Assembly: GCA_937916505.1 (NCBI GenBank)
Contig: CALFSW010000268.1
Coordinates: 1-56,053 of the forward strand
Source: an uncultured Verrucomicrobiales bacterium
GTDB lineage: Bacteria > Verrucomicrobiota > Verrucomicrobiia > Verrucomicrobiales > Akkermansiaceae
Reading direction: 5' to 3'
DNA: 56,053 bases
In this document: positions 36,870 through 46,100 of the stretch, piece by piece
How the letters are laid out: each line of letters opens with the position of its first letter
How positions within the stretch are numbered: the stretch's first letter is position 1
Position numbers and translations under genes: made by a program
Notes under the pieces: generated by a model
The model's input: the letters and a program-made list of their open reading frames with translations, nothing else
Told to the model about the DNA's origin: nothing
Database searches by the model: none

Positions 36870-37559
36870 TTAACGCATCCCGCCACCGCTGGGAAGACTC
36901 TCTTGTGAAAGGACGACGACCCGGCCCTCCCGCACCTGCCATTTCACATTGCGACCATCGATCAAACAGCCATAGATCCTTTCGTCATCATCGTGATAAG
37001 CCGGTCGCGGGTCGACTGCGAGAATTTGGCGAATCAACACCATCTGGTCATCGCTTACTTCACTTCGGATCTCATCGGAAAAGCGGACTTCCAACAAGAC
37101 GGGAGCCTCTTTCGCAAAACCACCGGTGGCCCCGGGAATGGCTTCGGCATAAGGAAGGTAGGGTTTGAGATCGAGCACAGCAGTGCCATCGACGAGGTCC
37201 AGTCCGCCCACCTCAAGAGCATCGTCATGCACCGCATTCAAGGTGACCAGGGAAAGCCCGATCCGATTGGGACGAAAAGGAGAGCGGGTCGCAAAGACCC
37301 CCTTCTTTTCATTTCCACCCAAACGCGGTGGACGGACCAACCATCGCGTGTCGGTTTCCTCGACCTGATCAAAAAGGAAAACGATCCAGATGTGGCTAAA
37401 TTCTTCCAGGCCACGACACGCTCCGGCGGGCACTTCTTTGGAGAAAACAATCCGCCCGCGCGCTTCCGGGACAAGTCCGCTTTGTCTCGGAGTGCCGAAT
37501 TTTTCGCCAAAACAGCTCTCAACCCGTCCGATGGGCTTCATGGAAATCTCATCGTTCAT
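36870..37559 (-). CDS. trmO: tRNA (N6-threonylcarbamoyladenosine-37) methyltransferase, TrmO/TsaA family
   Basis: 229 residues of the TsaA (VirR/YaeB) family. TrmO uses SAM to methylate t6A37 of certain tRNAs. Family features: PIGRVESCFGEKFGTPRQSG at the N-terminus, EEFSHIWIVFLFDQ, the VFATRSPFRPNRIGLS signature, and LDLKPYLPYAEAIPGA. Its start overlaps the end of the crtI-like gene by 4 bp, so translation is coupled. Cytosolic. Confidence 0.93.
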   Translation of the reverse strand: MNDEISMKPIGRVESCFGEKFGTPRQSGLVPEARGRIVFSKEVPAGACRGLEEFSHIWIVFLFDQVEETDTRWLVRPPRLGGNEKKGVFATRSPFRPNRIGLSLVTLNAVHDDALEVGGLDLVDGTAVLDLKPYLPYAEAIPGATGGFAKEAPVLLEVRFSDEIRSEVSDDQMVLIRQILAVDPRPAYHDDDERIYGCLIDGRNVKWQVREGRVVVLSQESLPSGGGMR

Positions 37560-39076
37560 CCCTCAATAAAAGCGGGAGCAAGGTCGGCACGCGAGTATTC
37601 CTTTCCCACCGCATCACAAAGGAGATTCGACGAGATCCGTCCACTTTCCAGAATGGTCGGCAATCCGCTCCCCGGATGGGTCCCTCCTCCGACGAGGTAA
37701 AGATTGTTGTAACCCTTCAATCGGTTATGCGGGCGGAAATAGAGCATCTGGTCAATCGTATGGGCGAGATTGAAGGTCGCCCCGAGGAAGATATCGCCTT
37801 CATCCCGCCAATCGACGGGGGTAAGAATTCGCTCCGCAACAATGTGCTCGCGCAAGTCCTTCATCCCGGTCCGTTGCTCGATCTTTTCCAAGACCAGGTC
37901 CCGGTATGCCTGCTTGGTGGCTTCCCAATCGTGCCCGTGGCGGGTGTTGATCGTGGGCACGAGAATATAGAGCTGCGAGTGTCCCGGCGGAGCCACCCCG
38001 GGATCCGTGATGCTGCTGTTACGGACATAGATCGACATGTCCTTCGAAATCTCTTTTTCACCACGAATCTCATCCACGTTCCGCGCATAGTCGTCGGCAA
38101 AGAGGATGTGATGATGGGGTTCATCCTGGTAAATTTTGTCCAGCCCCAGGTAGAGCATGAAAGTGGAGCAGGAGTATTTCTTACCCCGCATCTCCCCGGG
38201 CTTCCTGCTGTTGCTGTTCATCAGATTCACCATGGCATGCGCGTAGTCGGCATTCATGATGACATGATCGGCTTCGAGAGTTTCTCCGTTTTCAAGCACC
38301 ACCCCGGTCGCATTCCTGCCCTCGAAAACCACTTCCTTCATCGCAGTGGACAAGCGAATCTCCGCACCTTCGTCACGGGCAACCTTTGCCATCGCTACGG
38401 AGATTTGGCAAAGCCCACCCTGCACGTGGTAGATGCCATACTTGTATTCCGTGTAGGAAAGGATAGTGAAAAGCGCGGGGCATTTCCAAGGACTCATCCC
38501 GAGATACTTGGCCTGAAAGGTGAATGCGAGCTTGAGGCGGTCGTCTTTGAAATATTGATCGAGCACATCCACCACTGTTTTTGTCGTCGCGATATACGGG
38601 ATGACCTTGAGGAGTTCGGATCGCAAATAAGCCGTCAGCTTGTGATAGGGCTTCTGCAGACAGGGATAAATCGCGCGCAACTTGGCGGCGTGATCCTTCA
38701 TGAAGCGGCGATAGCCATCCTCATTCCCCGGAAAATTTGTGGCAATATTGGCCGCCATTTCCTCGATGACACAAGTCGTTTCAATTGAGGTCTCATCGTC
38801 CCAAGTCAGCCGCGTCATGGGATCGAGCTTCACAAAGTCGAGGAAGTCGGAACTCTCGCGACCGGTCTCGGCAAAGATCTCATCGAGAGTGAACTTCTGG
38901 TGAAGAAACGTCGGACCGGTATCGAAGAGGTAATCCCCCACCTTGAGTTCGGAAGTCCGCCCGCCCACGCGGTCGGACTTTTCAATCACCGTGACATCGA
39001 AGCCGCGGTGCGCCAGGATCATCGCGGAGGAAAGACCTCCGGGACCAGCCCCAACGATGATCACCTTCGTCTTCAT
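37556..39076 (-). CDS. Phytoene desaturase-family FAD oxidoreductase (CrtI/CrtN-like)
   Basis: 506 residues. An N-terminal FAD-binding dinucleotide fold (VIIVGAGPGGLSSAMILAHRGFDVTVIEK) is followed by VGGRTSELKVGDYLFDTGPTF. The typical C-terminal carotenoid desaturase motif is NLYLVGGGTHPGSGLPTILESGRISS. Members desaturate phytoene or diapophytoene, or oxidise squalene-type intermediates; which applies here cannot be told, and no crtB or crtM lies nearby. First gene of an operon with trmO (4-bp overlap) and tadA. Divergent from gluQ across 58 bp. Confidence 0.9.
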   Translation of the reverse strand: MKTKVIIVGAGPGGLSSAMILAHRGFDVTVIEKSDRVGGRTSELKVGDYLFDTGPTFLHQKFTLDEIFAETGRESSDFLDFVKLDPMTRLTWDDETSIETTCVIEEMAANIATNFPGNEDGYRRFMKDHAAKLRAIYPCLQKPYHKLTAYLRSELLKVIPYIATTKTVVDVLDQYFKDDRLKLAFTFQAKYLGMSPWKCPALFTILSYTEYKYGIYHVQGGLCQISVAMAKVARDEGAEIRLSTAMKEVVFEGRNATGVVLENGETLEADHVIMNADYAHAMVNLMNSNSRKPGEMRGKKYSCSTFMLYLGLDKIYQDEPHHHILFADDYARNVDEIRGEKEISKDMSIYVRNSSITDPGVAPPGHSQLYILVPTINTRHGHDWEATKQAYRDLVLEKIEQRTGMKDLREHIVAERILTPVDWRDEGDIFLGATFNLAHTIDQMLYFRPHNRLKGYNNLYLVGGGTHPGSGLPTILESGRISSNLLCDAVGKEYSRADLAPAFIEG

Positions 39077-39134
39077 TTTCGCCTGATAGGTAGACGAGAG
39101 TCAGCAATCGGGCTAATACTTTTTTGCGCCAAGA

Positions 39135-39938
39135 ATGATCACCACGCGTTTTGCTCCCAGCCCCACCGGGTGTCTCCACCTCGGGCACGCCTATGCGGCC
39201 AGGGTGGCACATGATTTGGCCCGGCAAAACGGAGGACGTTTTCTGGTCCGCTTTGAAGACATCGACCACACTCGTGTGAGACCGGAGTTCTATGAGGGGA
39301 TTTTGGAGGACCTCCGCTGGTTGGGCCTTACCTGGGACGATGAACCATGGCGACAGCTTGATCGTCTGGACCACTATCAGATGGCCTTGGACCGGCTCAA
39401 GATGCTCGGGGTGATTTACCCCTGCTATTGCACCCGAAAGGAAATCGAGATCGAACTGGCCAACCTCGCCCACGCGCCCCACGGCCCGGAAGGCCCGCTT
39501 TATCCCGGCACCTGCCGAAGCCTGACCAACCCGCCACGAGATCGCGAACCAGCCTGGCGTCTGAATCTTGACATGGCCGCCGGCCTCGTCGGAGAACTCA
39601 CTTTCAAAGACCAACGACACGGACGGATTGGAGTCGATCCCGGTCTCCTCGGTGACGTCATTCTCGCCCGCAAGGACATCGGCACCTCCTACCACCTCGC
39701 CGTCGTGGTCGATGACGCCGCCCAACAAATCACCCACGTCACCCGGGGCGAGGATCTCCTGGGATCGACCCACATTCACCGGGTGCTCCAAACGCTTTTG
39801 GATCTCCCCGAGCCGGCCTATTTCCATCATCAGCTGATCCTCGACGAATCCGGGCAGCGCCTTGCCAAACGCCACGACGCCCTCTCCATCGAGACTCTTC
39901 GAAATCGTGGCGAAGACGTTTGGAATTTGCTGCCCTAG
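39135..39938 (+). CDS. gluQ: Glutamyl-Q tRNA(Asp) synthetase
   Basis: 267 residues, a shortened GluRS-like enzyme without the anticodon-binding domain. GluQ-RS charges glutamate onto the queuosine of tRNA-Asp. The class I motifs are PTGCLHLGH (His15-His18) and the KMSKS-equivalent GQRLAKRH near 244. The zinc-site pattern of the family is present: CYC near 98-100, then YPGTC downstream. Located 27 bp upstream of the SAF-domain gene, same strand. Confidence 0.93.
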   Translation: MITTRFAPSPTGCLHLGHAYAARVAHDLARQNGGRFLVRFEDIDHTRVRPEFYEGILEDLRWLGLTWDDEPWRQLDRLDHYQMALDRLKMLGVIYPCYCTRKEIEIELANLAHAPHGPEGPLYPGTCRSLTNPPRDREPAWRLNLDMAAGLVGELTFKDQRHGRIGVDPGLLGDVILARKDIGTSYHLAVVVDDAAQQITHVTRGEDLLGSTHIHRVLQTLLDLPEPAYFHHQLILDESGQRLAKRHDALSIETLRNRGEDVWNLLP

Positions 39939-39965
39939 TCGCCCCGAATTCCCTATCCTGCCGAC

Positions 39966-40955
39966 ATGTTGGACATGCCCCTGCGAGTTGGCGTCGGTGG
40001 ATCAGGCCCCGTCTCGCGCGGGGTCGAATTTCAAGTCAACCTGACCGACGGGATGGAGTTCGCATGGAGCTGCGCCCCCGATAGTGTCGAAGAGAAGCTC
40101 AAAAATAATCCCATCGATGTCTTCGTGGAAGCTTGCGGAGATGTGGCCGATGCCGCCGAATGCTCTCTCCTCGCCATCGAGAATCACGCCCATGTCATCC
40201 TCACTGATGCCCGGGTCGATGTCGCGGTCGGCCTGACCCTCCAGACCGAAGCCCACCCGCATGGAATCATCGTGACTTCAGATTCCGGGACACCCCACGG
40301 CGCCCTCGCGACGATGATTCAGGAAGCTCACATCATGGGCTTTGACACCATGCAAGCAGGTCAAATCTCACCCCGGTGCGACACCTCCCGCTTCCTCTAT
40401 GAAATGGCCGCTCTCGCCAATGGATTTGGATTCCTTCCCCCTTCCGGCGGCATGACCGGACCCCGGATCGAGACTCTCGATAAAGCTCTCACCTCCTTTG
40501 ATTTCGAAAGCTACGGAGACACCCCGAGGATCGACTTCCTCCGCCTTCCCTCGCCAACCGAAGGCCTCTATCTCATCGTCAAACCGAAGGTCGACCTCCC
40601 TGAAGAACAGGTCGCCCACCTCCGGAACTGCCAACTCGGAGACGGCCCGTATTACTTGATCCATCGCCCCCGCCCTCTCGGATACTTCGAGACCCCCAAG
40701 GCCATCCTCGGAGCCGCCGCCGGCCAGCCTGTCCTGTCGCCCGGTTACCCGACCTGTCAGGTCTATGCGACTCTCAAGCAAGACCTTCAAATGGGGACAG
40801 AGCCGAGCGAAGGTCATCTCGAAGCCCACCTTTCCCCAAACGATGAAAACCTGATCCCCTTGGCGGTCCTGCAAGAAGGCGCAAAACTCAAAATCGACCT
40901 TCCAAAAGGACAACCCCTCACCTTTCAAAACACGCTTCTGCCGGAACCGGAGTGA
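39966..40955 (+). CDS. SAF-domain oxidoreductase, homoserine-dehydrogenase-like (COG4091 type)
   Basis: 329 residues. An N-terminal nucleotide-binding motif GVGGSGPVSRGVEFQ leads into a Rossmann region with VDVFVEACGDVADAAECSLLAIENHAHVIL-like sequence. The C-terminal ~80 residues look like an SAF domain (HLEAHLSPNDENLIPLAVLQEGAKLKIDLPKGQPLTFQNTLLP). The family usually runs about 420-450 residues; here the Rossmann part appears compressed rather than frameshifted, since the frame is intact. Some relatives act in branched-sugar acid catabolism. The substrate is unknown. Probably transcribed with gluQ. Confidence 0.75.
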   Translation: MLDMPLRVGVGGSGPVSRGVEFQVNLTDGMEFAWSCAPDSVEEKLKNNPIDVFVEACGDVADAAECSLLAIENHAHVILTDARVDVAVGLTLQTEAHPHGIIVTSDSGTPHGALATMIQEAHIMGFDTMQAGQISPRCDTSRFLYEMAALANGFGFLPPSGGMTGPRIETLDKALTSFDFESYGDTPRIDFLRLPSPTEGLYLIVKPKVDLPEEQVAHLRNCQLGDGPYYLIHRPRPLGYFETPKAILGAAAGQPVLSPGYPTCQVYATLKQDLQMGTEPSEGHLEAHLSPNDENLIPLAVLQEGAKLKIDLPKGQPLTFQNTLLPEPE

Positions 40956-41072
40956 CCTAAAATACATCCTGCCTGTTTCTTCCAAAATTCCTTACGATGA
41001 AATCCCTTCATCGACTTCGAGCTTGTAGCCCATGATCGAAATTGGTAAATTTTGGAATAAACAACTCTACAG

Positions 41073-43112
41073 ATGAAAAGCCTCATTATTCCATCTCTAT
41101 TCGCAAGCTCTGCTCTGATCCTGCCCGCTTTGACGTTTCATCCGGTGACCGGAATCGCAACGCCCAACATGCTTGAGGGCAACCCCGGCGGAAATCCTCT
41201 CACCAACATCATCGAAGGAGCGGGAGTTGGCTTTGACTCAAACGAACCCCACACCCGTCTCGGAGGAACTTGGTACACCGACGCCCCCGGCGGGTTCCCC
41301 TCGGACTACCTCGAATCGAATCCCGGCGATGAGATCATCATTCTCGATCTGGGGGCTGATGCCACTCTCTACGAGCTGAGCTACTGGGGCTATGCCGACA
41401 CCAACGGGAATGGCATCCGCGACTTTGCGGTCCGCTTTGCCACCGATGCCGAAGGGGGTGATCCCGCTCTGGGTGATGAAGCCTTCGGAACCTCCATCGT
41501 AGTCAATCCCATCTTCAGTGCCCTCATTGACTCAACAAACCGCCAAAGTTTCCCCTTGGGACAAGCGGTCACGGCCCGATATATCGAAATCAAGGCTCTG
41601 ACAAATTACTTCGACATTGTCGTTGGAGGCGACCGACTTGGGATTGGCGAAATCTCTTTTGCCCTGCCTCCGGCCATCGGAGCTCCCGATATTCAAGCGC
41701 CTGCCGAGCTGGCGTTGACTCTCGATGCCACTAAGACAACCTCTCATGATCTCCCCTTGCTTAACATGGGTGATCTTGATCTAGAGGTGTCATCCATCGT
41801 CTTTTCCGGTCCCAATGGCAGTGCCTTCGGTGTCGCCAGTTCTCTTCCGGCTGCAATCATCCCCTTCCACTCCGGACCGCTTCAGATTCAATTCGAGCCA
41901 TCCGGTCTGGGTGGAGAAATTTCCGCAATCGCAACCGTCACCTCAAACGATCCCGACCAAGGAACGGTGCAAATCACGATCACGGGAACGCTTCCTCCCC
42001 TGGGACCCGATCTCGTCGTCACCAATCCGGTTGACCTTACCCTGAGTACTGGAGTGATTGAGGAATTCGGGATTCCCGTCACGAACAACGGCGGAACCCT
42101 GCTGACCATCAGTGACGTCACTTTCACCGGTGCTGATGCCGCGGCAGTTTCCCTGGTTTCCCAACCCGGCACCGTCGCAAGTGGTGCTGGAGGTGTCATT
42201 GAGATCCGCGTCGATTCCTCCTTGTTTGGTCAGGGAGCCATCGAGGTCACGATGGTGATTGCTTCCGATGATGTTGATTCTCCAGATACCGAAGTGGTCC
42301 TCAATGGAGGCCTCCCCGTCGAGTTCCATCCGATTGCGAGCGTCCAGACCAACACCGTGAATTTTTACAGCGAACTCAATCTCTTCGCCGGTATTGGAAA
42401 CGGGTTCGAAACCGCGTGGCCTCATCATTCCATCGGTGGTGGCGAACCTGCAGCCTGGGTCACCGACGCACCCAATGGCGGAGCCGGCAACAGCTACTAT
42501 GACAACGACCAGGCCGCCCCGGTCATCATTTTTGATTTGGGCTCCAATGTGACCCTTGGAGAAATCAGCACCTGGGGATACTCCGGCGGAAACACCAACG
42601 GAGGAAAGGATTACACCCTTCGCTTCGCCACCGATGCCGAAGGGGGAAGGTTTGGGCTCGGCGACGAAAACTTTGGAAATTCCATCACCTATTCGCCCTC
42701 CTTCGAAGCGGCCTTCGACCCGCTTGCGCGTGATACCGAGCCGTTCGAACAACGGGTGAGTGCCCGCTACGTTGAAATGACGATCACGACAAACTGGATC
42801 GACCTCGATGGCATTGCGGGTGGAGACAGGGTCGGCCTGGGTGAGGTGGCCTTCCCGCTATTCACTGGTGGAGTGAACCAATTCCTCGGAATTGTGGCCA
42901 CCGAACGAAAGGAGAACGGAGACTTTGCCATCACCTTTTATTCATCTCCGGGTATTCAATATGAACTGGAACGCTCGCTCGATGGCGAAAACTGGGATCG
43001 CCTCGGTGAAACTGTTGTCGGAGGGGATTCAGACGCCTCTGTCATTACCGACACCAACACCCTTCCGGATGCCAAAGTTGCCCTCTACCGTGTCATCCAC
43101 CCCGGAAACTAA
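41073..43112 (+). CDS. Secreted protein with two discoidin-like domains and choice-of-anchor D repeats
   Basis: 679 residues. Signal peptide about 1-21. Two copies of a ~180-residue discoidin (F5/8 C)-like domain are at about 22-205 and 415-600, each opening FHP and sharing TDAP, IFDLG or ILDLG, RFATDAEGG, ARY(I/V)E and GGDR(L/V)GLGE-type segments. Two HYDIN-like choice-of-anchor D repeats lie between (about 210-410). The last 70 residues are the shared C-terminal module (YELERSLDGENWDRLGE, ending YRVIHPGN). No catalytic motif. Likely a surface or extracellular carbohydrate-binding protein. The next gene starts 19 nt downstream and carries the same N-terminal domain, so the two form one operon. 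Confidence 0.85.
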   Translation: MKSLIIPSLFASSALILPALTFHPVTGIATPNMLEGNPGGNPLTNIIEGAGVGFDSNEPHTRLGGTWYTDAPGGFPSDYLESNPGDEIIILDLGADATLYELSYWGYADTNGNGIRDFAVRFATDAEGGDPALGDEAFGTSIVVNPIFSALIDSTNRQSFPLGQAVTARYIEIKALTNYFDIVVGGDRLGIGEISFALPPAIGAPDIQAPAELALTLDATKTTSHDLPLLNMGDLDLEVSSIVFSGPNGSAFGVASSLPAAIIPFHSGPLQIQFEPSGLGGEISAIATVTSNDPDQGTVQITITGTLPPLGPDLVVTNPVDLTLSTGVIEEFGIPVTNNGGTLLTISDVTFTGADAAAVSLVSQPGTVASGAGGVIEIRVDSSLFGQGAIEVTMVIASDDVDSPDTEVVLNGGLPVEFHPIASVQTNTVNFYSELNLFAGIGNGFETAWPHHSIGGGEPAAWVTDAPNGGAGNSYYDNDQAAPVIIFDLGSNVTLGEISTWGYSGGNTNGGKDYTLRFATDAEGGRFGLGDENFGNSITYSPSFEAAFDPLARDTEPFEQRVSARYVEMTITTNWIDLDGIAGGDRVGLGEVAFPLFTGGVNQFLGIVATERKENGDFAITFYSSPGIQYELERSLDGENWDRLGETVVGGDSDASVITDTNTLPDAKVALYRVIHPGN

Positions 43113-43131
43113 AATCTCTTTTTAAAGCCCC

Positions 43132-46100
43132 ATGAACGCAACGATCCAGACCGGCCTTGGGGCCGGTCTTCTCCTCGCCCTGTCCTCGACGCCATTACTG
43201 GCGGCCGACTTTCATCCCATCTCTTCGATCACCAGTTCGAGCGCAGATCTCTATAATGTTTCCAACCTCATTCAGGGGTCTGGATCCGGCTATTCAGCAA
43301 GTGAACCGCACAATAGTATCGGGGGCGGGTCCACCCACACCTGGGTCACCAATGCCCCGAACGGAAGCGGTGACTACTTTGCCAATGGCGTTTCGGATCC
43401 GGTCCTCACCCTCGACCTCGGGGCAGATCGTTCGCTGAGTGAGATCAGCACCTGGGGATACGCCAATTCCAACACCAACGGAGGGAAGAATTTCACCCTC
43501 CGCTTCGCCACCAGCGCAGAAGGCTCCGGAGGTTTCGGGTCCTCGATCACTTACTCCCCGTCGTTTGACGCTGCTTTCAGTGCCGACAGTCGTGACTCCC
43601 ATTCCTTCGGCCAAACCGTCACCGCGAGGTATGTCGAACTGACCTTCACCGACAACTGGCGGGGACTTCAAGGAGGCACCCCCGGTGGCGACCGGGTCGG
43701 TCTCGGTGAAATCGCCTTTGAAGACTCCGTTCCTCCCATTGACCCGCTTCTTCAGGTCGAATCATCGCTCAATCTTGAGCTCGACGGCTCCGTTCAAACG
43801 ATCGGGATTCCCGTCGCCAACCTGGGTGCAACCCAGGGCCTCACGCTCTCCACTCCAACCTTTGGTGGCACAAATGCGGCCGCTTTTTTACTCCTCTCCT
43901 CCCCAGCCAGCATCACGGCGGGAGGAAGCGACACCATTCAGATCTCCTTCAATCCCACCGGAATGACGGGAGCGATCGGAGCTTCCCTGAACTTCACCAC
44001 CAACGACACCTCCCAAACTTCGGTTTCGGTTTCTCTCAGCGGCTTCATTCATGATCCCCGCATTTCGGCCGCCACCTTTTTTGACCTGGGCTCCTTCCCC
44101 ACCGGCTCCGGAATTCAAAGCGGACAATTCACCGTCAACAACATCGGAGGGGGCCAATCCTTGAACATCTCCGACGTCTCGATCACCGGAAGCAATGCCG
44201 CCCACTTCTCGGTCACCGCTTCCCCCTCTTCCATCGCGCCCCTTGGCGATGGCACCCTTGACATCCAGCTCGACCCCATGGGAAGCGATGGCATCTACTC
44301 GGCCCAATTGAGAATCACCAGCAACGATGCCCTGAACCCCGTCACCATCGTCAATTTGAATGCCCTCGTCGGTGATGCCATTCCCAACTCCGGAGTCCGC
44401 ATCAACGAGTTTGTCGCCAGCAACAATTCTTCGTTCGACGACGGCGATGGAAACTCCTCCGACTGGATCGAACTCTTCAACGCCGGACCCGGCCCCGTTG
44501 ACCTGAGCGGTTGGTCTCTCACCGATTCCAGCGGCAACCTCAACAAGTGGGAGTTTCCAAATGGCACCTCACTCGCTCAAAATGGCTTTCTCGTTGTCTT
44601 CGCTTCCGGGCAAAACACCGACACCTATGTCGATGCCGGAGGCTTTCTCCACACCAACTTCAAACTCACCACCGGCGGTGAATACCTTGGCCTCGTCATG
44701 CCCGATGGGACGACCATCAAGAGCGAGTTTAATCCAAGTTTCCCCGCTCAATTCAGCGATGTCTCCTACGGAACCTTCGCCGCAAACGGCGCTTCGAGCA
44801 ACCTCATCGAAAACAGCAATGCCGAGGTCTTTATCCCCGAAAACCCCTCCCTCGGCCTCACCTGGACCGCCGCTTCCTTCACCACTGATGCCAATTGGCT
44901 AAAACCCGAAACGGGCACCGGCGTCGGATTTGACCGGGGAGGAGACTACGACGACGACATCGATGTCGATATTGAAAGTGAACTCTACAATCAGGGAACC
45001 TCGGCCTACATCCGACTTCCATTCAATGTCACCGACGCCGCTTCACTTGTTCAGCTCAGCCTCACCATCCACTGGGACGATGGATTTTACGCCTATCTCA
45101 ATGGCACTGAAATCGCCTCGCGACACGCTCCTGCAAATCCAACCTGGAACAGCGTCGCCACCCAAAATGTAGACGAGAATAACAACCTTGAGACCATCGA
45201 TGTCTCAGCCTTCCTCCCAAGCCTCCAAAACGGCCAAAACGTCCTCGCCATTCACGCGATGAACCGCTCAAGCGGCAGCAGTGATTTCCTTGCCGCCGCC
45301 AGCCTCACCGCCACCACCGCTCCGAGCGGACCACTTTCGATTGGATACCTGAGTGTCGCCACACCGGGGAGTCTCAACACCGGCGGTGCCGCCAACCCCG
45401 GCCCCGAAATTGTCGACGTCTCTCACAGCCCCGAACAACCCTCCGAGACCGAAAACATCATCGTCACCTCCACCATTCTTTCGCGCCTTGTCGCTGTTGA
45501 TGAGGTCACTCTCTCCTACCGCGTCCAGTATGGCGGCACCATCGAATTGATGATGGTCGACAACGGAACCGGCGACGACGCCATCGCCGGCGACTCCGTC
45601 TACACCGCCACCATTCCGGCTTCCGCTTACGGAGCTGAAGAGATGGTCCGCTGGTTTGTCACCGCCGAAGACACCGCCACCAATGAAACCCGTGCGCCTG
45701 CTTTCCTTGATCAAGTAGGTCGAAATCAATCCGCGCAATACTTTGGCACCGTCACCAAAGATCCTTCGGTCACTTCCGGCATGCCCATCTTGCAATGGTT
45801 CACCCAAAACGTCTCCGCCAGCCACTCCCGCAGCGGAGCAAGGGTCTCGGTGTATTTCCAGGGCCGTTTCTACGACAACATCTTCGTCCGGCAAAGGGGC
45901 GGAGCCACCAATGGCTCGGTCTCGCAAAAGTTCGACTTCAATAAAGGAGATTCCTTCTATGTGAATGAGGAAATGTCCTCCGTCGGCGAAATCAACATGA
46001 ACGGAAACGGCGCCGACAGCACCTACGTTCGCCAGCAGATGGGCTTCGACACCCACCGCCTCGCCGGCAATGAAGCCTGCCTCACTTACCTCTGGCAAAT

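Noticed and set aside
37676-38788. 370-codon open frame antisense to the crtI-like gene
   Set aside because: The desaturase is full length with both signature motifs.
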